Shown here: piece by piece, positions 17,042 through 25,893 of the stretch
Numbering within the stretch: the first letter of the stretch is position 1
Layout of the letters: the number at the start of each line of letters is the position of its first letter
Program-made: the position numbers and the translations under genes
The notes under the pieces: generated by a model
The model's database searches: none
The model's input: only the letters and a program-made list of their open reading frames with translations
Told to the model about the DNA's origin: nothing
Assembly: GCF_000381925.1 (NCBI RefSeq)
Contig: NZ_KB907307.1
Coordinates: forward strand, 2,418,001-2,482,000
Reading direction: 5' to 3'
Source of the DNA: Nocardia sp. BMG111209
Lineage (GTDB): Bacteria; Actinomycetota; Actinomycetes; Mycobacteriales; Mycobacteriaceae
DNA: 64,000 nt

Positions 17042-17773
17042 ATGCCCGAGCCCACCCCCGGCCGCGTAGCGGTCATCACCGGCGCATCCTGCGGAATCGG
17101 CGCCGCGACCGCCCGAGCCCTCCACGCCGACGGATACCGGGTCGCACTGCTGGCCCGCCGACTCGACCGCATCGACGCTCTCGCCGCCGAACTCGGCGAC
17201 GGCGCACTCGCGATCGGAGCCGACGTCACCGACCGCGGCGAACTGGTCACCGCGGCAGGCCGAGTACAGGACGAGTTCGGCGGCGCCGACGTACTGGTGA
17301 ACAACGCCGGCACCATGCTGCTCGGCCCCTTCTCCTCCGAACAGCGCGACGACTACCACCGCATGATCGAGGTCAACCTGCTCGGCGCCATCACCGCCAC
17401 CGAGGTATTCCTGAGCCAGCTCGAGTCCGGCGGCGGCGACCTCGTCAACATCTCGTCCGTCGCCGGCCGCACCGCGCGGGCCGGCAACGGCGTCTACGCC
17501 GCCACCAAATGGGGCCTCAACGGCTGGTCCGAATCGCTGCGCCAGGAACTGCTGCCCGACATCCGCGTCACCCTGATCGAACCGGGCATCGTCGACACCG
17601 AACTGCCCACCCACATCACCCACGAAGCCACCCGCCAGGCCGTACAACAGGGCTACGACGCCGCCACCGTCAAACCCGAAGAAATCGCCGAAGTCATCGC
17701 CTTCGCGCTCTCCCGCCCCCGGCACCTGGTGATCAACGAGATCCTCCTCCGCCCCGCCACCCAACTCGGCTGA
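17042..17773 (+). CDS. SDR-family oxidoreductase
   Basis: 243 residues. TGASCGIG cofactor motif, NNAG, ISSVAG serine region and YAATK active site are all present. It ends near the HLVINEILLRP motif typical of the YdfG-like group acting on beta-hydroxy acids or similar substrates. AAGGAG precedes the ATG by 8 bp. Likely controlled by the MmyB regulator just upstream. Confidence 0.92.
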   Translation: MPEPTPGRVAVITGASCGIGAATARALHADGYRVALLARRLDRIDALAAELGDGALAIGADVTDRGELVTAAGRVQDEFGGADVLVNNAGTMLLGPFSSEQRDDYHRMIEVNLLGAITATEVFLSQLESGGGDLVNISSVAGRTARAGNGVYAATKWGLNGWSESLRQELLPDIRVTLIEPGIVDTELPTHITHEATRQAVQQGYDAATVKPEEIAEVIAFALSRPRHLVINEILLRPATQLG

Positions 17774-17899
17774 CCCCGCGGGAGCATCCACCGTCCGGCA
17801 CAGGAGTCCGTACCGACCGCCGCCTCGGCGACATCGACGCACGACACGACCGATGGACCCGGACGCCGCCGACCTCGCCGCACGACTGGAACGCGCCGC

Positions 17900-17925
17900 A
17901 CACCGACATACCTGACGGTCGGTGT
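17900..17925. promoter_or_regulatory. Inverted repeat upstream of the protease/NTPase system
   Basis: ACACCGAC (17900-17907) and GTCGGTGT (17918-17925) are exact reverse complements with a 10-nt centre. It lies between the SDR stop and the Trypco2-like gene, 88 bp before the latter. It could be an operator for that operon or a terminator for the SDR; no T-run follows. The rest of the 239-bp gap shows no gene I can support. Confidence 0.4.
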
Positions 17926-18012
17926 CATATGGCGAAACATGTGTTCCGGCAACATTTTCGGCCGTGGCGGGTGTTGTGTAGCGTGGCGGTTCGGAGCGTC
18001 GATGGGTGCGGT

Positions 18013-18339
18013 ATGGATATCGAGTTGGGGGACGCGGTCGCCGCGATCCGGGACGAACTGCTGGCGGCGGTTGCACGCGGCGCGGACGAGAACCTGCGGT
18101 TCGTGGTGGGCCCGGTCGAGTTGTCGTTCGAGGTCGAGCTGCGTGCGGATGCGAAGGCGAAGGCGGGGTTCAAGGCGTGGGTGGTCACCGGCGACGTCGA
18201 AGCCGGCGGCTCGCGGGCCCGGAAGCAGAAGGTCACGATCACGCTGACCCCGAAGAACCGTGGCGGCGGTGACGTGCTCGTCGGCAGCGACGACCACGAC
18301 CGCGGACCCGGCGACGTGTTCGGGCACACCGGCCGCTGA
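18013..18339 (+). CDS. Trypsin-co-occurring domain (Trypco2-like) protein
   Basis: 108 residues. MDIELGDAVAAIRDELLAAV, ENLRFVVGPVELSFEVELR, FKAWVVTGDVE and VTITLTPKN match the small Trypco2 domain as I know it from predicted NTP-dependent conflict systems, where it is encoded beside trypsin-like protease or NTPase genes. It ends 28 bp before the large protease-NTPase-TPR gene and is surely co-transcribed with it. The GGDVLVG segment after the domain is also typical. Its biochemical role is not established; a sensor or adaptor for the protease is the usual inference. Confidence 0.82.
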   Translation: MDIELGDAVAAIRDELLAAVARGADENLRFVVGPVELSFEVELRADAKAKAGFKAWVVTGDVEAGGSRARKQKVTITLTPKNRGGGDVLVGSDDHDRGPGDVFGHTGR

Positions 18340-18367
18340 CCACCACCCTCAGGGGAGGACAGGGTTT

Positions 18368-21300
18368 ATGCGGTGGGATCGGGTGGTCGCGGTATCCGGT
18401 GCGGCAGCGGGGTCGGGGTATCTGATCGCGCCGCGGCTGGTGCTGACCTCCGCTCACGTCACCGGTCCCGGCACGGACCAGGTGACGGTGTTCCGGCCCG
18501 GCCGGGCCGGACGATTCACCGCGACTGTGGCGTGGTGCGGTACCGCCGGTGCCCGGACCGACGCGGCCCTGGTGGTGGTGACCGCCCCGGACTGGCCTGA
18601 CTCGCAACCCGGACCGGTCGTGTGGGGTCGTACCGTCACGCATGAGCCCGGGATCCGTTGTGTGACATGGGGTTTGCCGGAGTTCGTGCAGCGGGCCGGG
18701 GCGGCGGCGGAGGTGGAGCAGCCCACCGGCACGATCAACCCCGGCGACGGCTACATCGGTGACCGGTACATCGTGAAACTCGACGGTCACCCCCCGGACG
18801 ACGGGACCGGGTCGCCGTGGCGGGGGATCTCCGGGGCGGCGGTGTTCTGCGGGGACCTGCTGACCGCCGTAGTCGCCACCGGCCCGGCCCATCGCGGGCA
18901 CGCCGCGCTTGCCGCGGTACCGGTGTCCCTGCTGCTGCGCGAGCCGGGATTCCTGGACATCGCCGCCGGGCACGGGGTCGGGGTGCGGTGGGAGCCGGTG
19001 GAGTTGCAGGAGTTGATGGACCTGCAGTCCCCGCTGCGCGCCACCCCCGCACGGACTCCGGCGGGTCTGCTCACCGCGCGCCGCGCGGTGGTCCCCTTCC
19101 ACGGCCGCGAACAACTACTCGCCGAGTTGCGTTCATGGGCGGCCGAACCCGGGCCGAGGGTCTGGCTGTTGCACGGGCCCGGCGGGCAGGGCAAGACCCG
19201 GCTGGCCCACTACTTCGGTGAGGAACTCGCCGAACAAGGGTGGGCGGTGCTGTGGCTGGACCCCCGCGCCGGCCATGACCGGCTGCGCCCGCTCGCCCGA
19301 GTCGCCGAAGCACCGCTGCTGGTGGTCGTCGACTACGCCGAAACCCGCACCGACCAACTGGCCGACCTGCTCGACACCCTCGCCGGCACCACGAGCGGGG
19401 TGCCGGTGAAGGTGGTGCTGCTGGCGCGGGTCACCGGGGAATGGCAGGAACAAGCCGCCGGTAGCGACCCCGCCGCCGAACTCCTCCACCAGGCACACAC
19501 CACCGCCCTGGAACCACTGGACACCACCGCCACAGCCCAGCAGGACACCTACCGGGCCGCAGTCCGCGCCTTCGCCGCCGCACTGCCTCGTCTGGACACC
19601 ACCGGCCCAGGTCACGATGGCTGGACAGTCGCCGCCGAGACGGTCACCGCGGGCCCGATACCGGAGTTCGGGCCGGCGGCGACTGTACTGGGTGTGCAGA
19701 TGGCCGCGCTGGTCACACTCCTCGACGCGACCACCGCAGGGCAGCCCGCCCAGGCGGCGCGGCGCGGGGAGTTGGAGGACCAGCTCCTCGCGCACGAGCG
19801 CCGCTACTGGGATACGACCGCCATCTTCCACGGTGTGGCCGTCCTCGGCCCGGCCGTGGTGAAAGATCTGATCGCCGCCACCGCCGTCCTCAACCCCCAG
19901 ACCTACCAGGACCTGGATACTGTGCTGGCCCGGATCCCCGACCTTGCCGACCAATCCACCGTGCTGCGCGGGCGAGTCCGGGGCTGGTTGATGAGCCTGT
20001 ATCCCGGGCAGGCGCCGGGAGTGTTCGCGGGGCTGGCGCCGGACCGGGTGGCCGAGCGGCTGGTCGGACGACTCGTCCTCGACCCGGCCCGCCCCTGCCT
20101 CATCGAAATCCTCGCCACCGGCGGCACTCTCACCGAGACCGAGACCGACCACCTGCTCACCGTCTGCGTCCGCGCCGCCACGCACCCTGCCCTCACACCC
20201 GGTGTGAGCGAACGGATCACCGCCTGGTGCACCCGCCACCCCGACACCCTCATGCCCGCCGCGATCCGCATCGCCACCCGCGTCGAGGCCCCCGACCCGC
20301 TCCTGGCCGCCGTCGACCAGCTCACCACCGACCCGCACCTCGGCATCGACACCCTCAACCGGATCCACAACAGCCTCCCCCGCAAAACTCGGATACTGCT
20401 TCCCGCCGCAGTGTCGGTGACCCGTGCGCTGACAGCGCACCATCGCCGCATCAGCAACCCCACCCCCGAGGACCAGAGCCGCCTCGCCACCGGAATGAAC
20501 AACCTCGCGGTCCGGTTGGGTGACCTGGGTCGGCGGGAGGACGCCTTGGCCGCTGCCGTCGAAGCCGTCGAAATCCGACGCCGGTTGGCGGCCACCGACC
20601 CCGACACCTACCTCCCCGACCTCGCGATGAGCGTCCACAACCTCGCGGTCCGGCTCAATTACCTGGGTCGCCGGGAAGAGGCCCTGATCGCCGTCGAAGC
20701 CGTCGAAATCTGGCGCCGACTCGCCGCGGCCGACCCCGACGCCTACCTGCCCGACCTCGCGGCCGGCGTGAACAACCTCGCGGTCTATCTGGGTGGCCTG
20801 GGCCGGCGCGAAGAGGCCCTGGCCACCGCCGCCGAAGCCGTCGAAATCCGGCGCCGGTTGGCGGCCACCGACCCCGACACCTACCTCCCGGACCTCGCGA
20901 TGAGCGTGCACAACCTCGCGAACCGGCTCAGTTACCTGGGTCGCCGGGAAGAGGCCCTGACCGCCGCCACCGAAGCCGTCGACATTCGGCGCAGACTGGC
21001 CGCCGCCGACCCCGACGCGTACCTCCCCGACCTCACGACCAGCGTGAACAACCTCGCGGTCCGGCTCGGCGATATGGGCCGCCGAGAAGAAGGCCTGACC
21101 GCCGCCACCGAAGCCGTCGACATCTATCGCCGGTTGGCCGCGGCCAACCCCGCCGCCTACCTCCCCGACCTCGCGATGAGCGTGCACAACCTCGCGAACC
21201 GGCTCGGTGACCTGGGTGACCGGGAAGGTGCCCTGGCAGCCGCCGTCGAAGCCGGCGAAACCTACCGCCGGTTGGCCACCGCCAACCCCGACGCCTACCT

Positions 21301-22177
21301 CCCCGACCTCGCGACCAGCGTGCACAACCTCGCGATCCGGCTCGGTGATATGGGCCGCCGAGAAGAAGGGCTGACCGCCGCCACCGAAGCGGTCGAAATC
21401 CGGCGCCGGTTGGCCGCGGTCAACCCGGACGCCTACCTCCTCGACCTCGCGGCCGGCGTGCACAACCTCGCGATCCGGCTCGGTGATGTGGGGCGGCGGG
21501 ACGAGGGTTTGGCCGCCGCTACCGAAGCCGTCGACATCTATCGCCGGTTGGCCGCAATCAACCCCGACGCCTACCTGCCCAACCTCGCGGCCGGCGTGAA
21601 CGACCTCGCGATCCGGCTCGGCGATGTGGGCCGACCAGAAGAAGGCCTGACCGCCGCCACCGAAGCCGTCGACATCTATCGCCGGTTGACCGCAGCCAAC
21701 CCCGACGCCTACTCCCCCAACCTGGCGGCCGGCGTGCACAACCTCGGAAACCGGCTCGGCGATGTGGGCCGACGAGAAGAAGGCCTGACCGCCGCCACCG
21801 AAGCCGTCGACATCTATCGCCGGTTGGCCGCAGCCAACCCCGACGCCTACTCCCCCAACCTGGCGGCCGGCGTGCACAACCTCGGAAACCGGCTCGGCGA
21901 TGTGGGCCGACCGGAAGAAGGCCTGACCGCCGCCACCGAAGCCGTCGACATCTATCGCCGGTTGGCCGCAGCCAACGCCGCCGCCCACCTGCCCAACCTC
22001 GCGGCCAGCGTGAACAACCTTGCGATCCGGCTCGGTGATGTGGGCCGACGGCAAGAGGGCTCGGCCGCCGCCGCCGAAGCCGTCGAAACCTACCGGCAAC
22101 TGGCGGCACGGTATCCGCTGGCGTACAGCGCTGATCTGGCGCGCGCGGAACGAGTGCTGGCGATTCTGCAGGAATAG
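18368..22177 (+). CDS. Trypsin-like protease / P-loop NTPase / TPR conflict effector
   Basis: 1269 residues in three parts. (1) Residues ~1-210: trypsin-like serine protease with His30 (TSAHV), Asp65 (ARTDAALV) and Ser155 (RGISGAAVF). (2) Residues ~243-640: STAND-like P-loop NTPase with Walker A GPGGQGKT (270-277) and Walker B LLVVVDYAE (Asp322), then a helical linker. (3) Residues ~710-1261: twelve TPR-like repeats of 46 residues built on NLAxRLGDxGRREEGLTAATEAV. No signal peptide or membrane segment. AGGGGAGG precedes the ATG. Together with the upstream Trypco2-like gene this is the arrangement described for NTPase-regulated biological conflict systems. Inference: TPRs sense an invader or partner, the NTPase switches, and the protease acts as effector. 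Confidence 0.87.
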   Translation: MRWDRVVAVSGAAAGSGYLIAPRLVLTSAHVTGPGTDQVTVFRPGRAGRFTATVAWCGTAGARTDAALVVVTAPDWPDSQPGPVVWGRTVTHEPGIRCVTWGLPEFVQRAGAAAEVEQPTGTINPGDGYIGDRYIVKLDGHPPDDGTGSPWRGISGAAVFCGDLLTAVVATGPAHRGHAALAAVPVSLLLREPGFLDIAAGHGVGVRWEPVELQELMDLQSPLRATPARTPAGLLTARRAVVPFHGREQLLAELRSWAAEPGPRVWLLHGPGGQGKTRLAHYFGEELAEQGWAVLWLDPRAGHDRLRPLARVAEAPLLVVVDYAETRTDQLADLLDTLAGTTSGVPVKVVLLARVTGEWQEQAAGSDPAAELLHQAHTTALEPLDTTATAQQDTYRAAVRAFAAALPRLDTTGPGHDGWTVAAETVTAGPIPEFGPAATVLGVQMAALVTLLDATTAGQPAQAARRGELEDQLLAHERRYWDTTAIFHGVAVLGPAVVKDLIAATAVLNPQTYQDLDTVLARIPDLADQSTVLRGRVRGWLMSLYPGQAPGVFAGLAPDRVAERLVGRLVLDPARPCLIEILATGGTLTETETDHLLTVCVRAATHPALTPGVSERITAWCTRHPDTLMPAAIRIATRVEAPDPLLAAVDQLTTDPHLGIDTLNRIHNSLPRKTRILLPAAVSVTRALTAHHRRISNPTPEDQSRLATGMNNLAVRLGDLGRREDALAAAVEAVEIRRRLAATDPDTYLPDLAMSVHNLAVRLNYLGRREEALIAVEAVEIWRRLAAADPDAYLPDLAAGVNNLAVYLGGLGRREEALATAAEAVEIRRRLAATDPDTYLPDLAMSVHNLANRLSYLGRREEALTAATEAVDIRRRLAAADPDAYLPDLTTSVNNLAVRLGDMGRREEGLTAATEAVDIYRRLAAANPAAYLPDLAMSVHNLANRLGDLGDREGALAAAVEAGETYRRLATANPDAYLPDLATSVHNLAIRLGDMGRREEGLTAATEAVEIRRRLAAVNPDAYLLDLAAGVHNLAIRLGDVGRRDEGLAAATEAVDIYRRLAAINPDAYLPNLAAGVNDLAIRLGDVGRPEEGLTAATEAVDIYRRLTAANPDAYSPNLAAGVHNLGNRLGDVGRREEGLTAATEAVDIYRRLAAANPDAYSPNLAAGVHNLGNRLGDVGRPEEGLTAATEAVDIYRRLAAANAAAHLPNLAASVNNLAIRLGDVGRRQEGSAAAAEAVETYRQLAARYPLAYSADLARAERVLAILQE
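20497..22152 (+). repeat. Twelve tandem ~138-bp TPR-coding repeats
   Basis: The AACCTCG anchor recurs at 20501, 20639, 20774, 20912 and 21050 and onward to the gene end, with a 138-bp (46-codon) period; the second unit is one codon short. The last four units are close in DNA as well as in protein. The stretch from about 21730 to 21867 is repeated almost base for base at 21868-22005. This suggests recent duplication or gene conversion inside the array. Confidence 0.9.
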
Positions 22178-22263
22178 AAAAAGCGCCGGGAACGAACGGC
22201 GGACCGGAAAGGTCTTCATCTGCGAATCGACGTCGGTCACCAGCGACACAGTCGCGAACCCGA

Positions 22264-22280
22264 CGGGGTGCCCAACCCCG
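22264..22280. terminator. Weak hairpin in a convergent gap
   Basis: CGGGGT (22264-22269) and ACCCCG (22275-22280) can pair around a 5-nt loop between the convergent protease/NTPase gene and MerR gene. No T-run; only a candidate bidirectional terminator. Confidence 0.25.
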
Positions 22281-22286
22281 ACGCGG

Positions 22287-23111
22287 TCATCGATCGTGTT
22301 CGGCCCGGAAGATGGGCCAGCCGATCTCGGTGGTCCATCGGGTGGTGTCGCGGGTGTGGCGGGCATCGAGCAGGTAGTACTCGCGTAGTGGGCCGGCGAC
22401 GCTGATCTCGTGGCGGGTGGTGTACGCGCCGAGTTCGCCGTAGGTGAGGTCGACGTCGGCCAGTGGACCGTGGTGGGTGATGACCGCGAGTTCGGCGGCC
22501 GGGACGAGGAAGGATTCGACGCGGCCCACGGCACGTACAAGTCCCTGGACCGGCACGAAGACGGTGGCTTCGCCGTGGTCGTCCTGGAAGATCTCGCTCG
22601 CGTACAGGCCGCCGGTGGGACCGGTCGGGTCGAGGTTCTGGGCCTGGACGGTGGCGTGGAGTTCGCCGAGCGCGCCGTGCCACCAGGCCAGCAGATCGGC
22701 GCGGTCCACCGCGGCGGTGATCGCGGCGGCCGCCGCGGGTGGCACCGTGCGGTGTTCGATGGCCGCGGCCGCGGCCGGTCGCCGCAGCAGGTTGCGCAGG
22801 GACTCGACCGCGGAACGGGTCCGGTCCAGTTCGGTTTCCAGCCGGTCCAGGTGGCCGGCGATCACCTCGCCGCGCGCGGTCGCGTCCGTGGTGGCCAGGA
22901 CGGCTTTGACGTCGGGGATGGGCATGTCCAGGTCCCGTAGCCGGCGGATGACCTGCGCGGTGGGGATCTGCTCGGGGGTGTAGAGGCGGTAGCCGGTGAC
23001 GGGATCGACCCGGTCCGGGTCCAGCAGGCCGACCTGGTGGTAGTGCCGCAGCGTCTTGACGCTCAGATGGGTCACGCGGGAGAAGTCCCCGACCGTCAAT
23101 GCCTGCTTCAC
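22287..23111 (-). CDS. MerR-family regulator with GyrI-like effector domain
   Basis: 274 residues. The N-terminal MerR helix-turn-helix reads TVGDFSRVTHLSVKTLRHYHQVGLL with the usual YRLYTPEQI wing, followed by a coiled-coil dimerisation helix (~75-115). The C-terminal ~150 residues form a GyrI/BmrR-like ligand-binding domain ending in EIGWPIF. This is the BmrR/TipA-type plan in which a hydrophobic ligand triggers activation. The GTG start is only 6 bp from a -10 element, so the mRNA is probably leaderless. A SnoaL-like gene is divergent. Confidence 0.92.
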   Translation of the reverse strand: MKQALTVGDFSRVTHLSVKTLRHYHQVGLLDPDRVDPVTGYRLYTPEQIPTAQVIRRLRDLDMPIPDVKAVLATTDATARGEVIAGHLDRLETELDRTRSAVESLRNLLRRPAAAAAIEHRTVPPAAAAAITAAVDRADLLAWWHGALGELHATVQAQNLDPTGPTGGLYASEIFQDDHGEATVFVPVQGLVRAVGRVESFLVPAAELAVITHHGPLADVDLTYGELGAYTTRHEISVAGPLREYYLLDARHTRDTTRWTTEIGWPIFRAEHDR

Positions 23112-23117
23112 AGCGCC

Positions 23118-23148
23118 AGTATCGACCCTCCCGCTACCGGAGGGTCAA
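23118..23148 (-). promoter_or_regulatory. MerR-type promoter with 19-bp spacer and dyad
   Basis: Read on the minus strand: -35 TTGACC (23148-23143), 19-bp spacer, -10 GATACT (23123-23118). The dyad GACCCTCC (23124-23131) / GGAGGGTC (23139-23146) fills the spacer. An over-long 19-bp spacer with a central dyad is the hallmark of promoters activated by MerR proteins through DNA distortion. A second GACCCTCCGG half-site at 23166-23175, preceded by TTGACC on the plus strand, faces the SnoaL-like gene. Confidence 0.82.
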
Positions 23149-23249
23149 CCCGCGGATCCGGTGTTGACCCTCCGGTTACCGCAGCGGCCACCGTGGTGAC
23201 CGGGCCGCCGCACGGCGACCCGCCACCCCGCATCAAGGAGGCCGACCTC

Positions 23250-23609
23250 ATGTCCGAGACCGCACTGCTGCCGATCCTGGCCGAGCACATCCGCGCCGTG
23301 AACACCTTCGACGAGGACGCCATCGCGGCCACCTTCGCCGAGGACGCGTTCGTCAACGATGTGCGCCGCGAATTCCGCGGCCGTGCGGCCATCCGCCGCT
23401 GGCTGGCCAAGGAGATCGTCGGCGACAAGGTCACCCTGGAGGTGCTCGAGGTCGTGGACCACTACGGCGACCAGATCGTGCGCGCCCGCTACGACGGCGA
23501 ATACGACAAGACCACCCTGCCCGGCGACCTGATCATGACCAGCTACTTCACCGTCTGCGACGACACGATCACCTCGCTGATCATCGTCCGCAACGAACCC
23601 GCCTACTGA
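23250..23609 (+). CDS. SnoaL-like / NTF2-fold protein
   Basis: 119 residues. LPILAEHIRAVNTFDEDAIAATFAEDAFVNDVRREFRG with FRGRAAIRRWLAKEIVGDKV is the SnoaL-like pattern of a small hot-dog-like cone fold that binds hydrophobic molecules. AAGGAGG precedes the ATG by 8 bp. It is divergent from the MerR gene and shares its promoter region, including a copy of the dyad half-site, so it is the likely MerR target. It ends 4 bp from the convergent MMPL gene. Confidence 0.85.
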   Translation: MSETALLPILAEHIRAVNTFDEDAIAATFAEDAFVNDVRREFRGRAAIRRWLAKEIVGDKVTLEVLEVVDHYGDQIVRARYDGEYDKTTLPGDLIMTSYFTVCDDTITSLIIVRNEPAY

Positions 23610-23613
23610 GCAG

Positions 23614-25893
23614 TCACCGGATCATCGATCCGATATTCCCGTCGCCGGCGTCGGATCGAGCGTCCTCGGTCCGGGCTGCGCGCGCGTTGTCGATGGCTGT
23701 GCCGGGCCACCAGTTGCGTTTGCCGAAGAGTTTCATCATGGCGGGCACGAGCATCATCCGGACCACGACCGCGTCGAAGAGGACGGCCACGGCCAGGGCG
23801 AAGCCGAATTGCTCGAGTTCGAGGACATCGGCGGTGAGGAAACTGGCGAATACGGCGACCATGATCGATGCGGCGGCGGTGATGGGACGGGCGGTATGTT
23901 CGATTCCCTCGACGATCGCGGCGTCGTTGTCGCGGGTGCGGTGGAATTCTTCACGCATTCTGCCGATGAGGAACACTTCGTAGTCCATCGACAGCCCGAA
24001 GACGACCGCGAAGACCGTGACCGGCAGATAGACCTGAATGAAGCCGACGCTGTGGAAACCCAGTAGGTCCGAGGCCCATCCCCATTGGAACACCGCGACC
24101 GTCAGCCCCACCGCCGCACCTGTGACCAGCAGATTCATCAGCACGGCTTTGGCGGGAATGATGACGCTACGCAGGACGAGCGCGAGATAGACGAAGGAGA
24201 AGGCGAGAATCGACACGATGACCCAGGGCATTTTCGCCGAGATCTCCGCAGTTGCGTCGACGACCAATGCCGTGGTCCCACCCACCGCGATATCGGGTCC
24301 GCCGTTCGCGGTCAGCTGCGCCGCGTCCTGCCGGAGCGAGACGATCAGTTCGGTGGCCGCGTTCGAATCGATGGGAACCGAGGCGATGACGACAACCAGG
24401 ATGCGGCCGTCGTTCTGCTCGATCTGGAGGTAGGCGACACGAGGATCGCGCCGCACCTGATTCTCGAAGGTCAGGGCCTGTTGTAGTTGCGCTCGGGTCA
24501 GGGGCGAGTCGTGGTGGCCGCTCAGCACGACGGTGATCGGCGAGACGGTGCCCGGCGCGAACTTCTCGGTCAGGATCGTGTCGGCTCGTCCGCTGGACTG
24601 CTCGGCGAGCGCATCCGCTCCGATATCGACGCCGTAGCGAATCCATCCGAGGGGAATCATGCACACGATGAGCGCCAACGCCGCCAGCGCCGTGTATCGC
24701 CACGCTCGCCCGATCACGTGCTCGGCCCATCGAGACCACCAGAGCCGGCCCGGCTCCGGACCGGCGCCGGAATCCGAGGGCCGCGACCGTCCGGGCAGGC
24801 CGAGCGCGTTCACGCGGGCGCCGAGGATCGCCAGCACCGCGGGTAACAGCGTCCAGGCGACCAGCAACACGCACACCACGGTTACGGCCACGACCAGGGA
24901 GATGCTGCGGACCGCGGTGACATCGACGATGGTCAGGGCGCCGAGCGCGATCATGACCACGAGACCGGATATCGCGACCGTATGACCGGCTGTCGCGGTG
25001 GCCGTCGCGACCGCGTGGTCGATCCGCTCACGTTCCCGCGGCGGTGCCGCACCGCCGGTGCCCAATTCCTCGCGGAATCGACTGACCACGAACAGGGAAT
25101 AGTCGATGCCCAGCCCCAGCCCGATCATGGACGAGACCGTGGTGACCAAGGTGTCGAAGCTCAGGAAATTCGACATCGCGGCGAACGACCCGAATGCCGC
25201 GAGCAGACCCAGGCCGGTCACCGCCAAGGGCACGACGCCGGCGACCAGTCCGCGGAGGGCAAGGATGAGCACGGCGAGCGCGATGGTAATGCCGATGCTC
25301 TCGGCCAGCGTCGCGTCCGCGGATTCCACTGTGGTCAGGTCCACCGTCATCGGTGAATAGCCGGTCAGCGCCACCGACACGTCACCCTGGGTGTGTTCGT
25401 CGAGCAGTCCGTGCAGCCGATGCGAAATGTCGATGCGCTCGCGGGGGCCGCCGCCGATACCCACCAATGCCACTGCGGAACTCCGGTCGGCAGATATCAG
25501 CGGCGAATTCGACGATTGATACGGATCGATCACCCCCACCACGCCGGTGGTGGCCCGCACTGCCGCGACCACCGCGTCGACCGTGGCGCGATAGGACGCG
25601 TGGTCGACGGTGTCGGTCGTGGAGGTGAACGTCAGAGCCAGTTGCTCGGAACCGAACGAGCGAAAATGCTCGCCGACCAGCCGATCGGCCCGACTCGATT
25701 CCGCGGCGGGGACCGAGAAGTCGACTCCCACCAGGCTGTTCTCCAACGCCGGGTACGCCAGCGCGGACCCGATCGCGATCATCGCCCACGCGGCGACAAC
25801 GAGCCATCGATAGCGAGCGACCAGCCGCCCCCAGCGATAACCGAAGCGCCGGGAATCGTGTGCGCGACCCGGTGCCGGCGGCGTAGCGCTCAT
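23614..25893 (-). CDS. MMPL-family (RND-type) lipid exporter
   Basis: 759 residues with two MMPL halves, each a large extracytoplasmic loop followed by five or six helices. Conserved GLGIDYSLFVVSRFREE in the first half and FGLSMDYEVFLIGRMREE in the second are the MMPL signature. Members export lipids or lipid-linked metabolites with proton motive force. The ATG overlaps the stop of the upstream acetyltransferase-like gene (TGATG), so it is the last gene of the operon starting at 29237. It probably exports the lipid product of the locus. Confidence 0.93.
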   Translation of the reverse strand: MSATPPAPGRAHDSRRFGYRWGRLVARYRWLVVAAWAMIAIGSALAYPALENSLVGVDFSVPAAESSRADRLVGEHFRSFGSEQLALTFTSTTDTVDHASYRATVDAVVAAVRATTGVVGVIDPYQSSNSPLISADRSSAVALVGIGGGPRERIDISHRLHGLLDEHTQGDVSVALTGYSPMTVDLTTVESADATLAESIGITIALAVLILALRGLVAGVVPLAVTGLGLLAAFGSFAAMSNFLSFDTLVTTVSSMIGLGLGIDYSLFVVSRFREELGTGGAAPPRERERIDHAVATATATAGHTVAISGLVVMIALGALTIVDVTAVRSISLVVAVTVVCVLLVAWTLLPAVLAILGARVNALGLPGRSRPSDSGAGPEPGRLWWSRWAEHVIGRAWRYTALAALALIVCMIPLGWIRYGVDIGADALAEQSSGRADTILTEKFAPGTVSPITVVLSGHHDSPLTRAQLQQALTFENQVRRDPRVAYLQIEQNDGRILVVVIASVPIDSNAATELIVSLRQDAAQLTANGGPDIAVGGTTALVVDATAEISAKMPWVIVSILAFSFVYLALVLRSVIIPAKAVLMNLLVTGAAVGLTVAVFQWGWASDLLGFHSVGFIQVYLPVTVFAVVFGLSMDYEVFLIGRMREEFHRTRDNDAAIVEGIEHTARPITAAASIMVAVFASFLTADVLELEQFGFALAVAVLFDAVVVRMMLVPAMMKLFGKRNWWPGTAIDNARAARTEDARSDAGDGNIGSMIR

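Noticed and set aside
17850..17912. Tiny open frame (about 20 codons) before the Trypco2-like gene
   Set aside because: No ribosome site and overlaps the inverted repeat; not supported as a gene.
20497..22152. CRISPR-like or other non-coding repeat array
   Set aside because: The 138-bp period is a multiple of three, stays in frame and codes TPR helices; no short repeats with unique spacers.
19133..22540. Very long open frame antisense to the protease/NTPase/TPR gene
   Set aside because: It mirrors the GC-rich repeat codons of the real gene, shows no domain of its own and no ribosome site; a shadow frame.
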